Source of the DNA: Bacteroidota bacterium
GTDB lineage: Bacteria; Bacteroidota; Bacteroidia; NS11-12g; UBA955
NCBI GenBank assembly: GCA_947496065.1
Contig: CANMBF010000012.1
Location: forward strand, 1 to 62,214
Direction of reading: 5' to 3'
Length of the DNA stretch: 62,214 nucleotides
Numbering within the stretch: position 1 is the first letter of the stretch; each line of letters starts with the position of its first letter. The notes below the pieces were generated by a model. That model had not been told where the DNA came from. It saw only the letters and a program-made list of their open reading frames with translations, and made no database searches. Made by a program: the position numbers and the translations under genes. This document shows positions 36,287 through 45,934 of this stretch, one piece after another.

Positions 36287-38398
36287 TTATGCGTTTGCTT
36301 TTTGACCTTTTACTTTTTTAATTACTTCTTCAGCCATTGAACGAGGTACCTCTTCATAATGGTCAAATTCCATTGTTGAAGTTGCTCTACCAGAAGTGAT
36401 GGTACGCAAGCTAGTTACATAACCGAACATTTCTGAAAGTGGCACTTTGGCTTTAATAACCTGAGAACCTGCTCTCTCATCAATACCTTCTAACATTCCT
36501 CTTCTTCTATTCAAATCACCTTGAACATCTCCCATGTAATCTGCAGGTGTTAAAACCTCTAATTTCATGATTGGTTCAAGTAGGATCGGCTGCGCTTTTG
36601 GAGCTGCTTCTCTAAATGCCGTTTTGGCACAAATTTCAAAAGACAATGAATCCGAGTCAACTGCGTGGAATGAACCATCAAATAGTCTCACTTTCATTTT
36701 ATCAAGTGCATATCCTGCTAATACGCCATTCTTCATCGCTTGAGCAAACCCTTTCTGCACTGCAGGTACAAATTCTTTTGGAATAGATCCACCTACAACA
36801 TACTTAATGAATTGTAAACCTTCACCAACCCATGATTCGTCTGCTGGACCTAATTCAAACTGGATATCAGCAAATTTACCTTTACCACCTGATTGCTTCT
36901 TGAAAGTTTCTCTGTGTTTAACAGTTCCTTTAATGGCTTCTTTATAAGCCACTTGAGGTGCACCTTGATTAACTTCTACTTTGAATTCTCTTTTTAATCT
37001 ATCAACGATGATTTCCAAGTGCAACTCACCCATACCTGAGATAATTGTTTGACCTGTTTCTTCGTCGGTTTTAACTTTAAAAGTTGGATCCTCTTCAGCT
37101 AATTTACCAAGACCAATTCCTAATCTATCCATATCGGCTTGTGTCTTAGGCTCGATCGCTAATCCGATAACTGGCTCAGGGAATACCATTGACTCTAATA
37201 TGATTGGGTGTTTTTCATCACACAAGGTATCACCGGTTTTGATATCTTTAAATCCTACAGCTGCACCAATATCACCAGCACCTAGGAATTCAATTGGATT
37301 TTGTTTGTTAGCATGCATTTGGAAGATACGTGAAATACGCTCTTTGTTTCCGCTTCTTGTATTTAACACATAAGAACCTGCATCTAGTTTACCTGCATAT
37401 GCTCTCATGAAAGCTAAACGACCTACAAAAGGATCTGTTGCAATCTTGAAGGCTAAGGCAGTAAAAGGCTCTTTATAATCTGGTTTGCGTTCAACTTCTT
37501 CACCAGTGTCAGGATTAATACCTATAACACTTGTTCTATCCATTGGGCTTGGCATTAATTCCATTACCAAATCAAGCATTGTTTGAACACCTTTGTTTTT
37601 GAATGATGAACCACATACCATTGGTACGATTTTCATATCTAGACAAGCTGCTCTTAAAGCATCTAATATTTCTCTTTCTGTAATTGAATTAGGATCTTCG
37701 AAGAATTTCTCCATTAATCTATCATCATAATCAGAAACAGCTTCTAATAATTTCTCTCTCCACTCGGTAGCCTCTTCAATCATGTCTTCAGGAATAGGGA
37801 TTATTTCGTAGGTCATCCCTTTATCTGCTTCATTCCAAACCATTCCTCTGAAGTTAATTAAATCTACAACACCTGTGAAATTATCTTCAGCACCGATTGG
37901 TAATTGCAGTGGCACAGCGTTGCTACCTAACATTGATCTTACTTGTTTTACAACATTTAAGAAGTCGGCACCTGAACGGTCCATTTTATTAACGAAACCA
38001 ATTCTAGCAACGTTATAATTATTGGCTAATCTCCAATTCGTTTCTGATTGTGGTTCAACACCATCAACTGCACTGAAAAGGAATACTAAACCATCCAAAA
38101 CACGCAATGAACGATTCACCTCTACGGTAAAGTCAACGTGACCTGGGGTATCAATAATATTAATGTGATAATTGTTATCTCTGTATTTCCAAAAAACTGT
38201 GGTGGCAGCAGAAGTGATAGTAATACCTCTCTCCTGTTCTTGCGCCATCCAGTCCATAGTTGCGGCACCATCGTGCACCTCACCTATTTTATGATTTACG
38301 CCGGCATAATATAGAATACGCTCTGTCGTTGTGGTTTTACCCGCATCAATGTGAGCTGCTATGCCTATGTTTCTAGTGTATTTTAAATCGCGTGACAT
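36287..38398 (-). CDS. fusA: Elongation factor G
   Basis: The 703-residue GTPase has G1 [13 protein letters not shown], switch [14 protein letters not shown], and domains II-V of translocase EF-G. It drives tRNA-mRNA translocation. An AAGGAGA site lies about 7 nt before the start on the minus strand, so it is one of the few genes here with a Shine-Dalgarno match. It starts 11 bp after rpsG. Confidence 0.98.
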   Translation of the reverse strand: MSRDLKYTRNIGIAAHIDAGKTTTTERILYYAGVNHKIGEVHDGAATMDWMAQEQERGITITSAATTVFWKYRDNNYHINIIDTPGHVDFTVEVNRSLRVLDGLVFLFSAVDGVEPQSETNWRLANNYNVARIGFVNKMDRSGADFLNVVKQVRSMLGSNAVPLQLPIGAEDNFTGVVDLINFRGMVWNEADKGMTYEIIPIPEDMIEEATEWREKLLEAVSDYDDRLMEKFFEDPNSITEREILDALRAACLDMKIVPMVCGSSFKNKGVQTMLDLVMELMPSPMDRTSVIGINPDTGEEVERKPDYKEPFTALAFKIATDPFVGRLAFMRAYAGKLDAGSYVLNTRSGNKERISRIFQMHANKQNPIEFLGAGDIGAAVGFKDIKTGDTLCDEKHPIILESMVFPEPVIGLAIEPKTQADMDRLGIGLGKLAEEDPTFKVKTDEETGQTIISGMGELHLEIIVDRLKREFKVEVNQGAPQVAYKEAIKGTVKHRETFKKQSGGKGKFADIQFELGPADESWVGEGLQFIKYVVGGSIPKEFVPAVQKGFAQAMKNGVLAGYALDKMKVRLFDGSFHAVDSDSLSFEICAKTAFREAAPKAQPILLEPIMKLEVLTPADYMGDVQGDLNRRRGMLEGIDERAGSQVIKAKVPLSEMFGYVTSLRTITSGRATSTMEFDHYEEVPRSMAEEVIKKVKGQKANA

Positions 38399-38409
38399 TT
38401 TTTATCTCC

Positions 38410-38880
38410 TTAAGCTTTGAAGTGAGCAAATGCCTTGTTAGACTCTGCCATTTTGTGAGTGTCATCTTTTTTCTTAACAGTTGCACCTTCGCCCTTAGAG
38501 GCTGCTACGATTTCTGCTGCTAATTTTTCGGCCATTGATTTTTCATTGCGCTTGCGAGAATATGAAATTAACCATTTCATTCCCATCGCAGCTCTTCTTT
38601 CAGGGGCGATTTCGGTAGGGATTTGGAAAGTAGCTCCACCCACTCTGCGGGCTTTAACTTCTACCATTGGCATTACATTGCTCAATGCTTTTTTCCAAGT
38701 GTCAATACCTGCCTCTTCTGAAATTTTCTTTTCGACTAAATCAATAGCGTCATAAAAAATACCGAATGCTACACTTTTTTTACCATCCCACATCATGTTG
38801 TTGACGAAACGGGTTACTAATGTTTCGTTAAACTTAGGGTCTGGTAACAAAATTCTTTTTTTTGCTTTTGCTTTTCTCAT
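38410..38880 (-). CDS. rpsG: 30S ribosomal protein S7
   Basis: The 156-residue protein starts MRKAKAKKRILLPDPKFNET and contains VEVKARRVGGATFQIPTEI, the S7 signature. It nucleates assembly of the 30S head. It is 6 bp after rpsL. Confidence 0.98.
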   Translation of the reverse strand: MRKAKAKKRILLPDPKFNETLVTRFVNNMMWDGKKSVAFGIFYDAIDLVEKKISEEAGIDTWKKALSNVMPMVEVKARRVGGATFQIPTEIAPERRAAMGMKWLISYSRKRNEKSMAEKLAAEIVAASKGEGATVKKKDDTHKMAESNKAFAHFKA

Positions 38881-38886
38881 TGATTC

Positions 38887-39306
38887 TTATTTCTTTTTCC
38901 CTTTAGCCTTAGGATCTGGAGCACCTGCTACTTTCGCCTTTGGTTTCTTGGTACCGTATTTGCTTCTTCTTTGGTTTCTACCTTCTACACCTGCAGTATC
39001 TAATGCTCCACGCACAATGTGATAACGAACACCTGGTAAATCTTTGACCCTACCACCACGCACCAATACAATTGAGTGCTCTTGAAGGTTGTGACCTTCA
39101 CCTGGGATATAGGCATTAATTTCTTTACCGTTGGTTAAACGTACACGCGCTACTTTGCGCATTGCTGAGTTAGGTTTCTTAGGGGTGGTAGTGTAAACAC
39201 GAGTGCAAACACCGCGCCTTTGCGGACAAGAATCAAGAGCAGGAGATTTGCTCTTTAATTTTAAGGTTTGTCGCCCCTTTCTTACCAGTTGTTGGATGGT
39301 TGGCAT
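38887..39306 (-). CDS. rpsL: 30S ribosomal protein S12
   Basis: The 139-residue protein has [19 protein letters not shown], with the usual lysine at the streptomycin site, and [19 protein letters not shown]. The C-terminus is extended by a lysine-rich tail. S12 controls decoding fidelity. It is the first gene of the cluster and is read from the promoter at 39345-39375. Confidence 0.98.
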   Translation of the reverse strand: MPTIQQLVRKGRQTLKLKSKSPALDSCPQRRGVCTRVYTTTPKKPNSAMRKVARVRLTNGKEINAYIPGEGHNLQEHSIVLVRGGRVKDLPGVRYHIVRGALDTAGVEGRNQRRSKYGTKKPKAKVAGAPDPKAKGKKK

Positions 39307-39344
39307 AATTTATTAAACAGTTTCTTTTTTTGTAAAAAGGACTG

Positions 39345-39375
39345 CAAAAGTAGGACTTTTTTTGAGATTAGCAAA
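39345..39375 (-). promoter_or_regulatory. Promoter of the str-S10-spc cluster
   Basis: On the minus strand TTTG (39375-39372) and TACTTTTG (39352-39345) are exactly 19 bp apart, a perfect Bacteroidota promoter. The -7 box ends 38 bp before the rpsL ATG, giving a leader of about 30 nt. Confidence 0.85.
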
Positions 39376-39454
39376 TATAGTTTGAAAAAAATGTCATTTA
39401 TTTTCATAATGTGGCGCATGTTCTGCATTTTTGCTCCTCCTAACCCAACATTAA

Positions 39455-41332
39455 TTGATTAATTATCTTAAAATATGGTTGAAGCGCTGCTTGTTTGCCT
39501 TGCTTATTTTAACCATCAGTCGCGTGTTTTTTATAATTTATTTAGTGGATTATTTTAAAAATGCGCCAATGTCCGATCTCCCTTTTGTAATAATGGCAGG
39601 TTTACTCTTTGATTTCCAAGCGCTCGTTTACGCTCTGAGCTTATTTCATGTATTGAGTTTATTGCCTTTCAGGTTTATTAATAAACCACAATACCAGCAG
39701 ATCACAAGAATTTGTTTCACACTTGGATTATCCTTTGTTGTATTATTAAACTGTATTGATACTGAGTTTTACAAAATAAAAACCAGACGCAGTGGTATAG
39801 AACTTTTTAGTATGTTGAGTGATCCGGCTAACTCCGTTGGCAAATACCTTATAAATTATTGGTGGCTACTACTTGTATTTATAACCTTTGTTGTGGCTAT
39901 CTACTATTTCTTTCCAAAATTAAAACAGGTGCAATTGCCTAAGCGACCAATGCTCACGGCGTCAATCACACTGGTATTATTGGCACTACTTGTAATAGGT
40001 GCGCGCGGTGGTTTTTATAAAAAACCAATCAGAAGTTTTGATGCGGCCCGCTATGTTGATGCACAATGGGTTTCGGCTACTATTAATTCACCAACTCAAA
40101 TGCTAACTTCTTATAATACACTGGTGCCAACGCGCATTCGTAATTTTAAAGAACAAGAAGCGCTGCGTATTTTCAATCCCATTCAAACCGCTAAACCATA
40201 TTTTGGGACCGAAGAAAAACCAAATATTGTACTTATTATACTAGAGAGTTTTGGTCGCGACTATTGTGGTTTCCTAAATAAACAACCAAGATTTACGCCT
40301 TTTTTAGATTCTCTTTCAAAAAATAGCATTTCCTATACCAATGCCTACAGCGCAGGTACAACTTCTATGGAGAGTCTTCCAGCTATCTTCACCTCATTGC
40401 CATCGCTGCTTGATGTTCCGTTTATCAATAGCAATTTTCAAAACAATACTTTACATGGCATACACTATTACCTCGGTAAAATGGGTTATGATTGTTCCTT
40501 TTATTATGGGGCGGATAATGGCTCTATGGGCTTTGATAATTACCTAAAAATTAATGGCCCCATCGACTATTTTGGGCTGGATGAGTATCCAAGTCCGGAG
40601 AGCGACCATGACGGCAATTGGGGAATATGGGATGAACCCTACTTACAATATTTTGCAGATGAACTTGGTAAGCGGAAGGGCCCATTTTTTAGTACTGTCT
40701 TTACTTTAAGCTCTCACGACCCTTATAATATCCCTAATAATTACAAGAAAGTTTTTAAAGGGGGGCCGCTGCCAATTCACCGCTCTGTGCAATATTCTGA
40801 CTATGCACTTTCTCAATTTTTTAAGAAGGCCCAACAACAACCATGGTTTAAAAACACTATTTTTATAATTACAGCCGACCACCCATCACACAGCACCGAT
40901 GCCTATTTCTATGGGCCAAGTGGGCGTCATGAGATACCATTATTAATTTATTCGCCTACGTATTTTAAACAAGCCGTTAAGGATACCAATACAGTTTCCC
41001 ATTGTGACATTCTACCAACAATATTGTCACTTTCGGGATGCAATGAAAAGTATTTTGGATTTGGATCTAATTTGTTAGATACAAATAATCACTTTGCCAT
41101 TAACTACGCTAATGGTATTTTGCAATTGCAACAATATCCTTATTGTTTAGAATTACTCCCTAATAACAAAACAAGTTTGTTTATTCAAGGGAAGGATGTA
41201 CCAATTCAAAATGCGCGATACATTATAACTGCTTCTGAGAAGGTGAAGCAAATGGAATTGCAAAAACAGTTAAACGCACGCTATCAAATCTTCATTAATA
41301 GTTTGATTGACAATCGTTTTTATGCGGATTAA
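39455..41332 (+). CDS. LTA synthase-family sulfatase-like membrane protein
   Basis: The 625-residue protein has four or five N-terminal membrane helices (to about residue 185) and an extracytoplasmic sulfatase-fold domain: NIVLIILESFGRDYCG, the candidate nucleophile Thr in SAGTTSMESLPAIF, SSHDPY and the metal site TADHPSHS. It belongs to the LTA synthase/phosphoglycerol (or phosphoethanolamine) transferase superfamily; the real acceptor is unknown. The frame opens only after a stop at 39452, so TTG 39455 is the likely start. Its stop shares TTAA with the convergent phosphoesterase gene. Confidence 0.87.
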   Translation: MINYLKIWLKRCLFALLILTISRVFFIIYLVDYFKNAPMSDLPFVIMAGLLFDFQALVYALSLFHVLSLLPFRFINKPQYQQITRICFTLGLSFVVLLNCIDTEFYKIKTRRSGIELFSMLSDPANSVGKYLINYWWLLLVFITFVVAIYYFFPKLKQVQLPKRPMLTASITLVLLALLVIGARGGFYKKPIRSFDAARYVDAQWVSATINSPTQMLTSYNTLVPTRIRNFKEQEALRIFNPIQTAKPYFGTEEKPNIVLIILESFGRDYCGFLNKQPRFTPFLDSLSKNSISYTNAYSAGTTSMESLPAIFTSLPSLLDVPFINSNFQNNTLHGIHYYLGKMGYDCSFYYGADNGSMGFDNYLKINGPIDYFGLDEYPSPESDHDGNWGIWDEPYLQYFADELGKRKGPFFSTVFTLSSHDPYNIPNNYKKVFKGGPLPIHRSVQYSDYALSQFFKKAQQQPWFKNTIFIITADHPSHSTDAYFYGPSGRHEIPLLIYSPTYFKQAVKDTNTVSHCDILPTILSLSGCNEKYFGFGSNLLDTNNHFAINYANGILQLQQYPYCLELLPNNKTSLFIQGKDVPIQNARYIITASEKVKQMELQKQLNARYQIFINSLIDNRFYAD

Positions 41333-42162
41333 CCAACTCTTCTTTTTTGCAAAAGCAAGTTTTCCAAAATAGTGATTGGTGTTGTATCATAATTTGGTTC
41401 AACTACAGCTTTGCGCTGCGCAGAGGGATCAAATTGTATTAATTTCCAATCGCCTTTGAAATACTCGAGGCAGGTTAGGTTTTCAACCCAATCGCCACTG
41501 TTTAGGTAAACAACAGAACCTTCATCGTTCCAATATTCTTTAATAACGGGTTGGTGTATATGACCGCAAATTACATAATCATACCCATTACTAATGGCCA
41601 GATCGGTAGCTGTTTGTTCGAAATCCGAAATAAATTTAATTGCTTCTTTTACAGAGTTCTTTATTTTTTTCGAGAATGAAATTCTTTCTCTTCCCATTTT
41701 AGTTAAGAGAAAATTAATTGCACGATTAATCACAATTAATAAGTCGTAGCCCTTACCACCTAATTTTGCTAACCATTTGCTATGTTTCATTGTAACATCA
41801 AATATATCGCCATGAAAAAACCAAGCTTTTTTATCTTGTAAGGTTAACACCAATTTATCTGATAAATGCAAATTCCCCATGGAAAAATCGGAGAACTTTC
41901 GGAGTAACTCATCGTGGTTACCTGTTAAATAATGAACTTGTGTGCCAGCTGCAGCCATCTTCAAAATTTTATTTAAAACGGCCATGTGCGAAGCAGGAAA
42001 ATACCGCTTACTAAATTGCCATATATCGATTATATCGCCATTAAGCACTAAGATTTCTGGCTCAATGCTATCTAAATAGGAAAGTACTTCAACAGCATGA
42101 CAGCCGTAGGTACCCAAATGAATATCCGATAAAACCGCAATTTGCATTTTTCTTTTTTCCAT
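41329..42162 (-). CDS. UDP-2,3-diacylglucosamine diphosphatase-like metallophosphoesterase
   Basis: The 277-residue protein has all calcineurin-type metal motifs: SDIHLG (D13, H15), NGDIID, GNHDE, HGDIFD and CGHIHQP. Similar Bacteroidota proteins are annotated UDP-2,3-diacylglucosamine diphosphatase, an LpxH-like step of lipid A synthesis; with lpxB elsewhere in the window this is reasonable but not proven. Met6 is an alternative start. It overlaps the convergent gene's stop by 4 bp. Confidence 0.85.
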   Translation of the reverse strand: MEKRKMQIAVLSDIHLGTYGCHAVEVLSYLDSIEPEILVLNGDIIDIWQFSKRYFPASHMAVLNKILKMAAAGTQVHYLTGNHDELLRKFSDFSMGNLHLSDKLVLTLQDKKAWFFHGDIFDVTMKHSKWLAKLGGKGYDLLIVINRAINFLLTKMGRERISFSKKIKNSVKEAIKFISDFEQTATDLAISNGYDYVICGHIHQPVIKEYWNDEGSVVYLNSGDWVENLTCLEYFKGDWKLIQFDPSAQRKAVVEPNYDTTPITILENLLLQKRRVG

Positions 42163-42302
42163 GTTACAAAAATGATATTCAAATATTAATGGTAAATTAG
42201 CGCAACGTTAGTTAATTGTCAATGTCAACAATTGTTGAATTTATTGGAATGATGAATCACAGTGACTATCTATTTAAAAGCTAGATTACTTGAAAATATT
42301 CC

Positions 42303-42310
42303 TAACTTTG
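42303..42310 (+). promoter_or_regulatory. -7 box of the thioredoxin-like gene
   Basis: TAACTTTG matches TAnnTTTG and lies only 4 bp before the ATG at 42315, implying a leaderless mRNA. No -33 box at 19 bp is visible. Confidence 0.35.
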
Positions 42311-42314
42311 CAGC

Positions 42315-42818
42315 ATGTCTGTAAAAAAGAATATTATCATTTCACTGTTATTAGCCATAGTAATTACAGGCTTTATAGTTACAAAAATGAAGAAAAAAGA
42401 CTCATTAGAAACACTTTTGAAGAAAACAGAACTTACCAATTTAAATGGTGAAGTTCTAAAATCGAAAACAATCAAGAAGAAAGTCGTCATTATTTCTTTT
42501 TTCCAAACATGGTGTGGCGATTGTGTAAAGGAACAACCTGACCTTTTGAAGCTCAAAGAAAAATTTGGCGAACAAATAGAAATACTAATGATTAGCGATG
42601 AGCCAAGTGATTTGATTCAAAAGTTTAAAGATAAATTTAATTCTGGGCTTACCTTTTATCACTCCTCTTCCAAATTAAAATCAGACATGGGTGTTAGTGC
42701 TTATCCAACGACTTACCTATTTGATAAAAAAGGCGAAGAGACAATAAAAAAAGTGGAAGGCATTAATTGGTATACGCCTGAAGTTATAGCGATGATTGAG
42801 CAATCGTTGGCTCAGTAA
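42315..42818 (+). CDS. TlpA-like thioredoxin-fold protein, membrane anchored
   Basis: The 167-residue protein has an N-terminal membrane anchor (residues about 6-24) and a thioredoxin domain with a redox pair in FFQTWCGDC (C67, C70) and the cis-proline region SAYPTTYLFDKKG. It faces the periplasm and probably reduces or shuffles disulphides. The CGDC centre is unlike the CPPC of many TlpA proteins. It overlaps fmt tail-to-tail by 35 bp. Confidence 0.88.
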   Translation: MSVKKNIIISLLLAIVITGFIVTKMKKKDSLETLLKKTELTNLNGEVLKSKTIKKKVVIISFFQTWCGDCVKEQPDLLKLKEKFGEQIEILMISDEPSDLIQKFKDKFNSGLTFYHSSSKLKSDMGVSAYPTTYLFDKKGEETIKKVEGINWYTPEVIAMIEQSLAQ

Positions 42819-43734
42819 TTCTGAAACCATTTAAGTAATCGACAGCTGGCATTCGCTTCTTACCTTCGGGTTGAATGCTCAACAGTTTTATTTTCTTATC
42901 GGCACAACTTATTAATAAGGCTTTATCAATTATTTCGACAGCGCCTGTTTGGATTGAATCCAGCTCTGTAATCTCCGTTTCAAATACCTTTAGTTTCTTT
43001 CCATTGACAACGGTAAAAGCTGTTGGAAAAGGAGACAAACCACGCACTAAATTATGTACTTCATTTGCCTTCTTATGCCAATCAATGCTACAATGATCAG
43101 TAAATATTTTGGAGGCGTGTTTATATTCACCATCGGCTTGTTCTTGCAATTCATAATCTTCCGTTAAAACTAAATCCAATGATTTAACAACAAGATTTGC
43201 GCCTTGTTGCATGAGTTTATCGTGCAGGGTACCGACATTGTCTTCGGGCAAAATGGGGGTCGACTCTTGTAACAATATGCTTCCAGTGTCGATGGCGTGT
43301 TTTAAAAAAAATGTGGTAACACCTGTGCTAGTTTCACCATTAATAATGGCCCAATTGATAGGCGCCGCACCACGGTAGTTTGGTAAATAACTGGCATGCA
43401 AATTAAAGGTACCCAACGGAGGACTGTTCCATACTTTTTCGGGCAACATGCGAAATGCAATAACAATTTGTAGATCGGCATTTAGATTCGATAATGTTAA
43501 ATTAAAGTCATCGGCTTTTAAATTAACCGGTTGCAAGACATTCAAATGATGTTCAACAGCAAATTTCTTAACTGCACTTTGATGCAATTCATAACCACGA
43601 CCGGCAGGTTTATCTGGCGCAGTGACCACACCAACCACATTATATCCACGATCGATGATTGCTTTCAGTGAAGCAACGGCAAAATCGGGGGTTCCGAAAA
43701 ACACGATACGAAGGTCTTTTTTATTTAACATCAA
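42784..43734 (-). CDS. fmt: Methionyl-tRNA formyltransferase
   Basis: The 316-residue protein has the formyl-transferase core (LRIVFFGTPDFAVASLKAII), the catalytic NLHASYLPNYRGAAPINWAI motif with Asn and His, the Asp in DTGSILLQ, and a C-terminal domain (NGKKLKVFETE). It formylates initiator Met-tRNA in the cytoplasm. It starts MMLNKKDL; Met2 is equally likely. No def gene is adjacent. Its 3' end overlaps the convergent thioredoxin gene by 35 bp. Confidence 0.96.
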   Translation of the reverse strand: MMLNKKDLRIVFFGTPDFAVASLKAIIDRGYNVVGVVTAPDKPAGRGYELHQSAVKKFAVEHHLNVLQPVNLKADDFNLTLSNLNADLQIVIAFRMLPEKVWNSPPLGTFNLHASYLPNYRGAAPINWAIINGETSTGVTTFFLKHAIDTGSILLQESTPILPEDNVGTLHDKLMQQGANLVVKSLDLVLTEDYELQEQADGEYKHASKIFTDHCSIDWHKKANEVHNLVRGLSPFPTAFTVVNGKKLKVFETEITELDSIQTGAVEIIDKALLISCADKKIKLLSIQPEGKKRMPAVDYLNGFRITEPTIAQSSL

Positions 43735-43806
43735 TTAAGTTTCAAAATAAAACATAATATTTTATAAAATTATCTTTAAAATTGTAAGGCTTATTTATTT
43801 TCATTT

Positions 43807-44466
43807 ATGCGAAGCAAATCCATCCTTTCTTTAGCAATTTTTTGGCTCATTTTGAGTTCGGCTTCCTTTGATTATGGTTTTCAGATTGCCAAAGTAAAAT
43901 ACAAAGGAGGAGGCGATTGGTATGCCAATAAAACTGCTTTGTCCAACCTGATTAACTTTTGTAATCAGAATATTAAAACCAATATCAATCCTGCTGAAGC
44001 AACAGTAGATGTTGGTTCTCCCGAGTTATTTAACTACCCTTGGCTTTATCTAACGGGACATGGCAATGTAATATTTAGTGATACTGAAGCTGAAAACTTA
44101 AGAAAATATTTACTCTCTGGAGGCTTTTTATTGATTGATGACAATTATGGATTAAAACCATTCATCGTGCCACAAATGAAAAAAGTTTTCCCTGAATTAG
44201 ATTTTATTGAATTGCCTTTCAGTCATGAAATTTACCACCAAGCTTATCAATTTAATAGTGGTTTACCAAAAATACACGAGCATGAAGGTAAACCTGCGCA
44301 AGGCTTTGGCTTGTTTTATGAAGGCAAATTGGTTTGTTTTTTTACTTATGAATCTGATTTAGGCAATGGCTGGGAAGACCAAGCAGTATACAACGACCCT
44401 GAAGAAAAAAGGCAACAAGCCTTAAAAATGGGTGCCAACATTATTCAATTTGCCTTTAATAAATAA
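43807..44466 (+). CDS. DUF4159 domain protein, secreted
   Basis: The 219-residue protein has a signal peptide (about 1-20) and the DUF4159 pattern: FQIAKVKYKGGGDWYANKTA, YPWLYLTGHGNVIFSD, LLSGGFLLIDDNYG, and ending GANIIQFAFNK. DUF4159 proteins resemble class I glutamine-amidotransferase-like folds and occur beside gliding or envelope genes; the function is not known. It is 11 bp before a lipid kinase gene and probably heads a three-gene operon (DUF4159, lipid kinase, SUI1). Confidence 0.9.
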   Translation: MRSKSILSLAIFWLILSSASFDYGFQIAKVKYKGGGDWYANKTALSNLINFCNQNIKTNINPAEATVDVGSPELFNYPWLYLTGHGNVIFSDTEAENLRKYLLSGGFLLIDDNYGLKPFIVPQMKKVFPELDFIELPFSHEIYHQAYQFNSGLPKIHEHEGKPAQGFGLFYEGKLVCFFTYESDLGNGWEDQAVYNDPEEKRQQALKMGANIIQFAFNK

Positions 44467-44477
44467 TATTTTCTCCA

Positions 44478-45362
44478 ATGGCTGAGCTCCCTAAACTTAT
44501 TGTGATTTACAATCCTTTTTCAGGGAGACGAAAGTTAAAGGACTTGCCCCAAATGGTCATTAATTTATTGGCAGACTCTCAGTATAATGTATTGGTTTGG
44601 CCAACTGAGAAAGCTTCGGATGTTACCTTATTAACTGAACGCGCCATCAGAGAAAAAGCAAACATAGTAGTGGCAGCAGGTGGGGATGGCACCATTAATC
44701 AAGTAGCCGCCAGTTTAGTAAATACCGGAATTAGCTTGGGTATTATTCCACTAGGGTCGGGCAATGGCTTTGCACGACATTTTAATATCCCAATGAATAC
44801 TGAAAAGGCAATTCAATTATTAAGAACTGGTCATGCTAAAGAGATAGACACGATATGGATCAATCGCCATTGCATGGTGAATGTTGGTGGCATTGGTTTT
44901 GATGCCCACATCAGCAGTTTGTTTGCCGATAATAAAAAACGGGGATTACAAGGTTATGTTAAAACAATTGTTAAGCAATTGGGGTACAAGAGCGAGCACT
45001 ATAAAATTTTCCAAAACGACCGTTTAATATGGCAAGGACCAGCCTTTATGATAAGTATTGCGAACGCAACCCAATGGGGTAATAATGTGCGCGTCCATGC
45101 AGGTGCATTGCCCGATGATGGCCTCATGAACTTAGTGGTGTTGAAACAATTTTCGGCCATTGAATTACCACGTATATTGACCAATATATTGCAAGGCAAA
45201 TTACATTTAAATAAAAAAACAAAAGTCTATACCGGCACCGATTTTAAAATTGAACGTGAACGAGAAGGCAGCGTGCATGCCGATGGCGAACCCCTTTGGC
45301 TAGGCAAAGAAATAAATATTAATATAGAACCTTTAAGTTTAAAAGTACTGAGCAATGAGTAA
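44478..45362 (+). CDS. Diacylglycerol/lipid kinase family protein
   Basis: The 294-residue protein has the NAD/diacylglycerol kinase signature AAGGDGTINQVAASLVNTG and the LGIIPLGSGNGFARHF motif, plus the beta-rich C-terminal domain with HADGEPLW. YegS/DgkB/BmrU-type enzymes phosphorylate diacylglycerol or related lipids at the inner membrane. It overlaps the next gene by 8 bp, showing tight coupling. Confidence 0.93.
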   Translation: MAELPKLIVIYNPFSGRRKLKDLPQMVINLLADSQYNVLVWPTEKASDVTLLTERAIREKANIVVAAGGDGTINQVAASLVNTGISLGIIPLGSGNGFARHFNIPMNTEKAIQLLRTGHAKEIDTIWINRHCMVNVGGIGFDAHISSLFADNKKRGLQGYVKTIVKQLGYKSEHYKIFQNDRLIWQGPAFMISIANATQWGNNVRVHAGALPDDGLMNLVVLKQFSAIELPRILTNILQGKLHLNKKTKVYTGTDFKIEREREGSVHADGEPLWLGKEININIEPLSLKVLSNE

Positions 45363-45696
45363 CAAAAAAATAAAGCGCGATTTTGGAGGCATGATTTATA
45401 GCACGGATTCTAGTTTCGAATTCGATAACGAACAAGAAGAAGCAGAAACCTTACCTCCGCAACAACAGAAACTGATGATACGTTTGGAAACCAAACAAAG
45501 CGGCGGAAAAAAGGCAACCCTCGTCGCTGGCTTCATTGGCAAGGCCGATGACAAGGAAACCCTATCAAAAAAAATAAAGAACCACTGTGGAACTGGCGGC
45601 AGCATTAGCGAAGGCGAAATATTGATTCAAGGCGACCAGGTACAAAAGGTAAAAGCCTATTTGCAATCCTTGGGATACAAGACGAATAATATATAA
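45355..45696 (+). CDS. SUI1/YciH family translation initiation factor-like protein
   Basis: The 113-residue protein has an acidic N-terminus and a SUI1 domain (LETKQSGGKKATLVAGF, KIKNHCGTGGSISEGEILIQ, KAYLQSLGYKT), homologous to eIF1 and bacterial YciH. YciH affects initiation fidelity in E. coli. Overlap with the lipid kinase gene suggests one transcript, with no obvious functional link. Confidence 0.92.
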   Translation: MSNKKIKRDFGGMIYSTDSSFEFDNEQEEAETLPPQQQKLMIRLETKQSGGKKATLVAGFIGKADDKETLSKKIKNHCGTGGSISEGEILIQGDQVQKVKAYLQSLGYKTNNI

Positions 45697-45717
45697 ATTC
45701 AAGTTGGCAACGGGAAA

Positions 45718-45759
45718 GTTGGCAGTTGGCAGCTCGCAATTGGCAATTGGCGGTTGGCA
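45718..45759. repeat. Heptad tandem repeat (GTTGGCA-type)
   Basis: Six 7-bp units in register read GTTGGCA, GTTGGCA, GCTCGCA, ATTGGCA, ATTGGCG, GTTGGCA, with an extra GTTGGCA at 45703. It is the reverse complement of the tract at 15491-15518. It follows the SUI1 gene; the rest of the 238-bp gap holds nothing recognised. Confidence 0.75.
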
Positions 45760-45934
45760 ATAGGATAAAAAATTATATCATCAACAATCCTAGCAATTGG
45801 AAAGAGAATAAATGGAATCATTAAAAAGGATTGTAAAAATCTGTCAAACAGGAATAGATATCCAAATAATTTATACTGATTAATCTCGCATCATTCTTTA
45901 CATTTTATATGTCATTGAGATACATCGTTAAAAC

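Noticed and set aside
45718-45759. Heptad tract considered as CRISPR-like
   Set aside because: Units are 7 bp without spacers; no cas gene is nearby.
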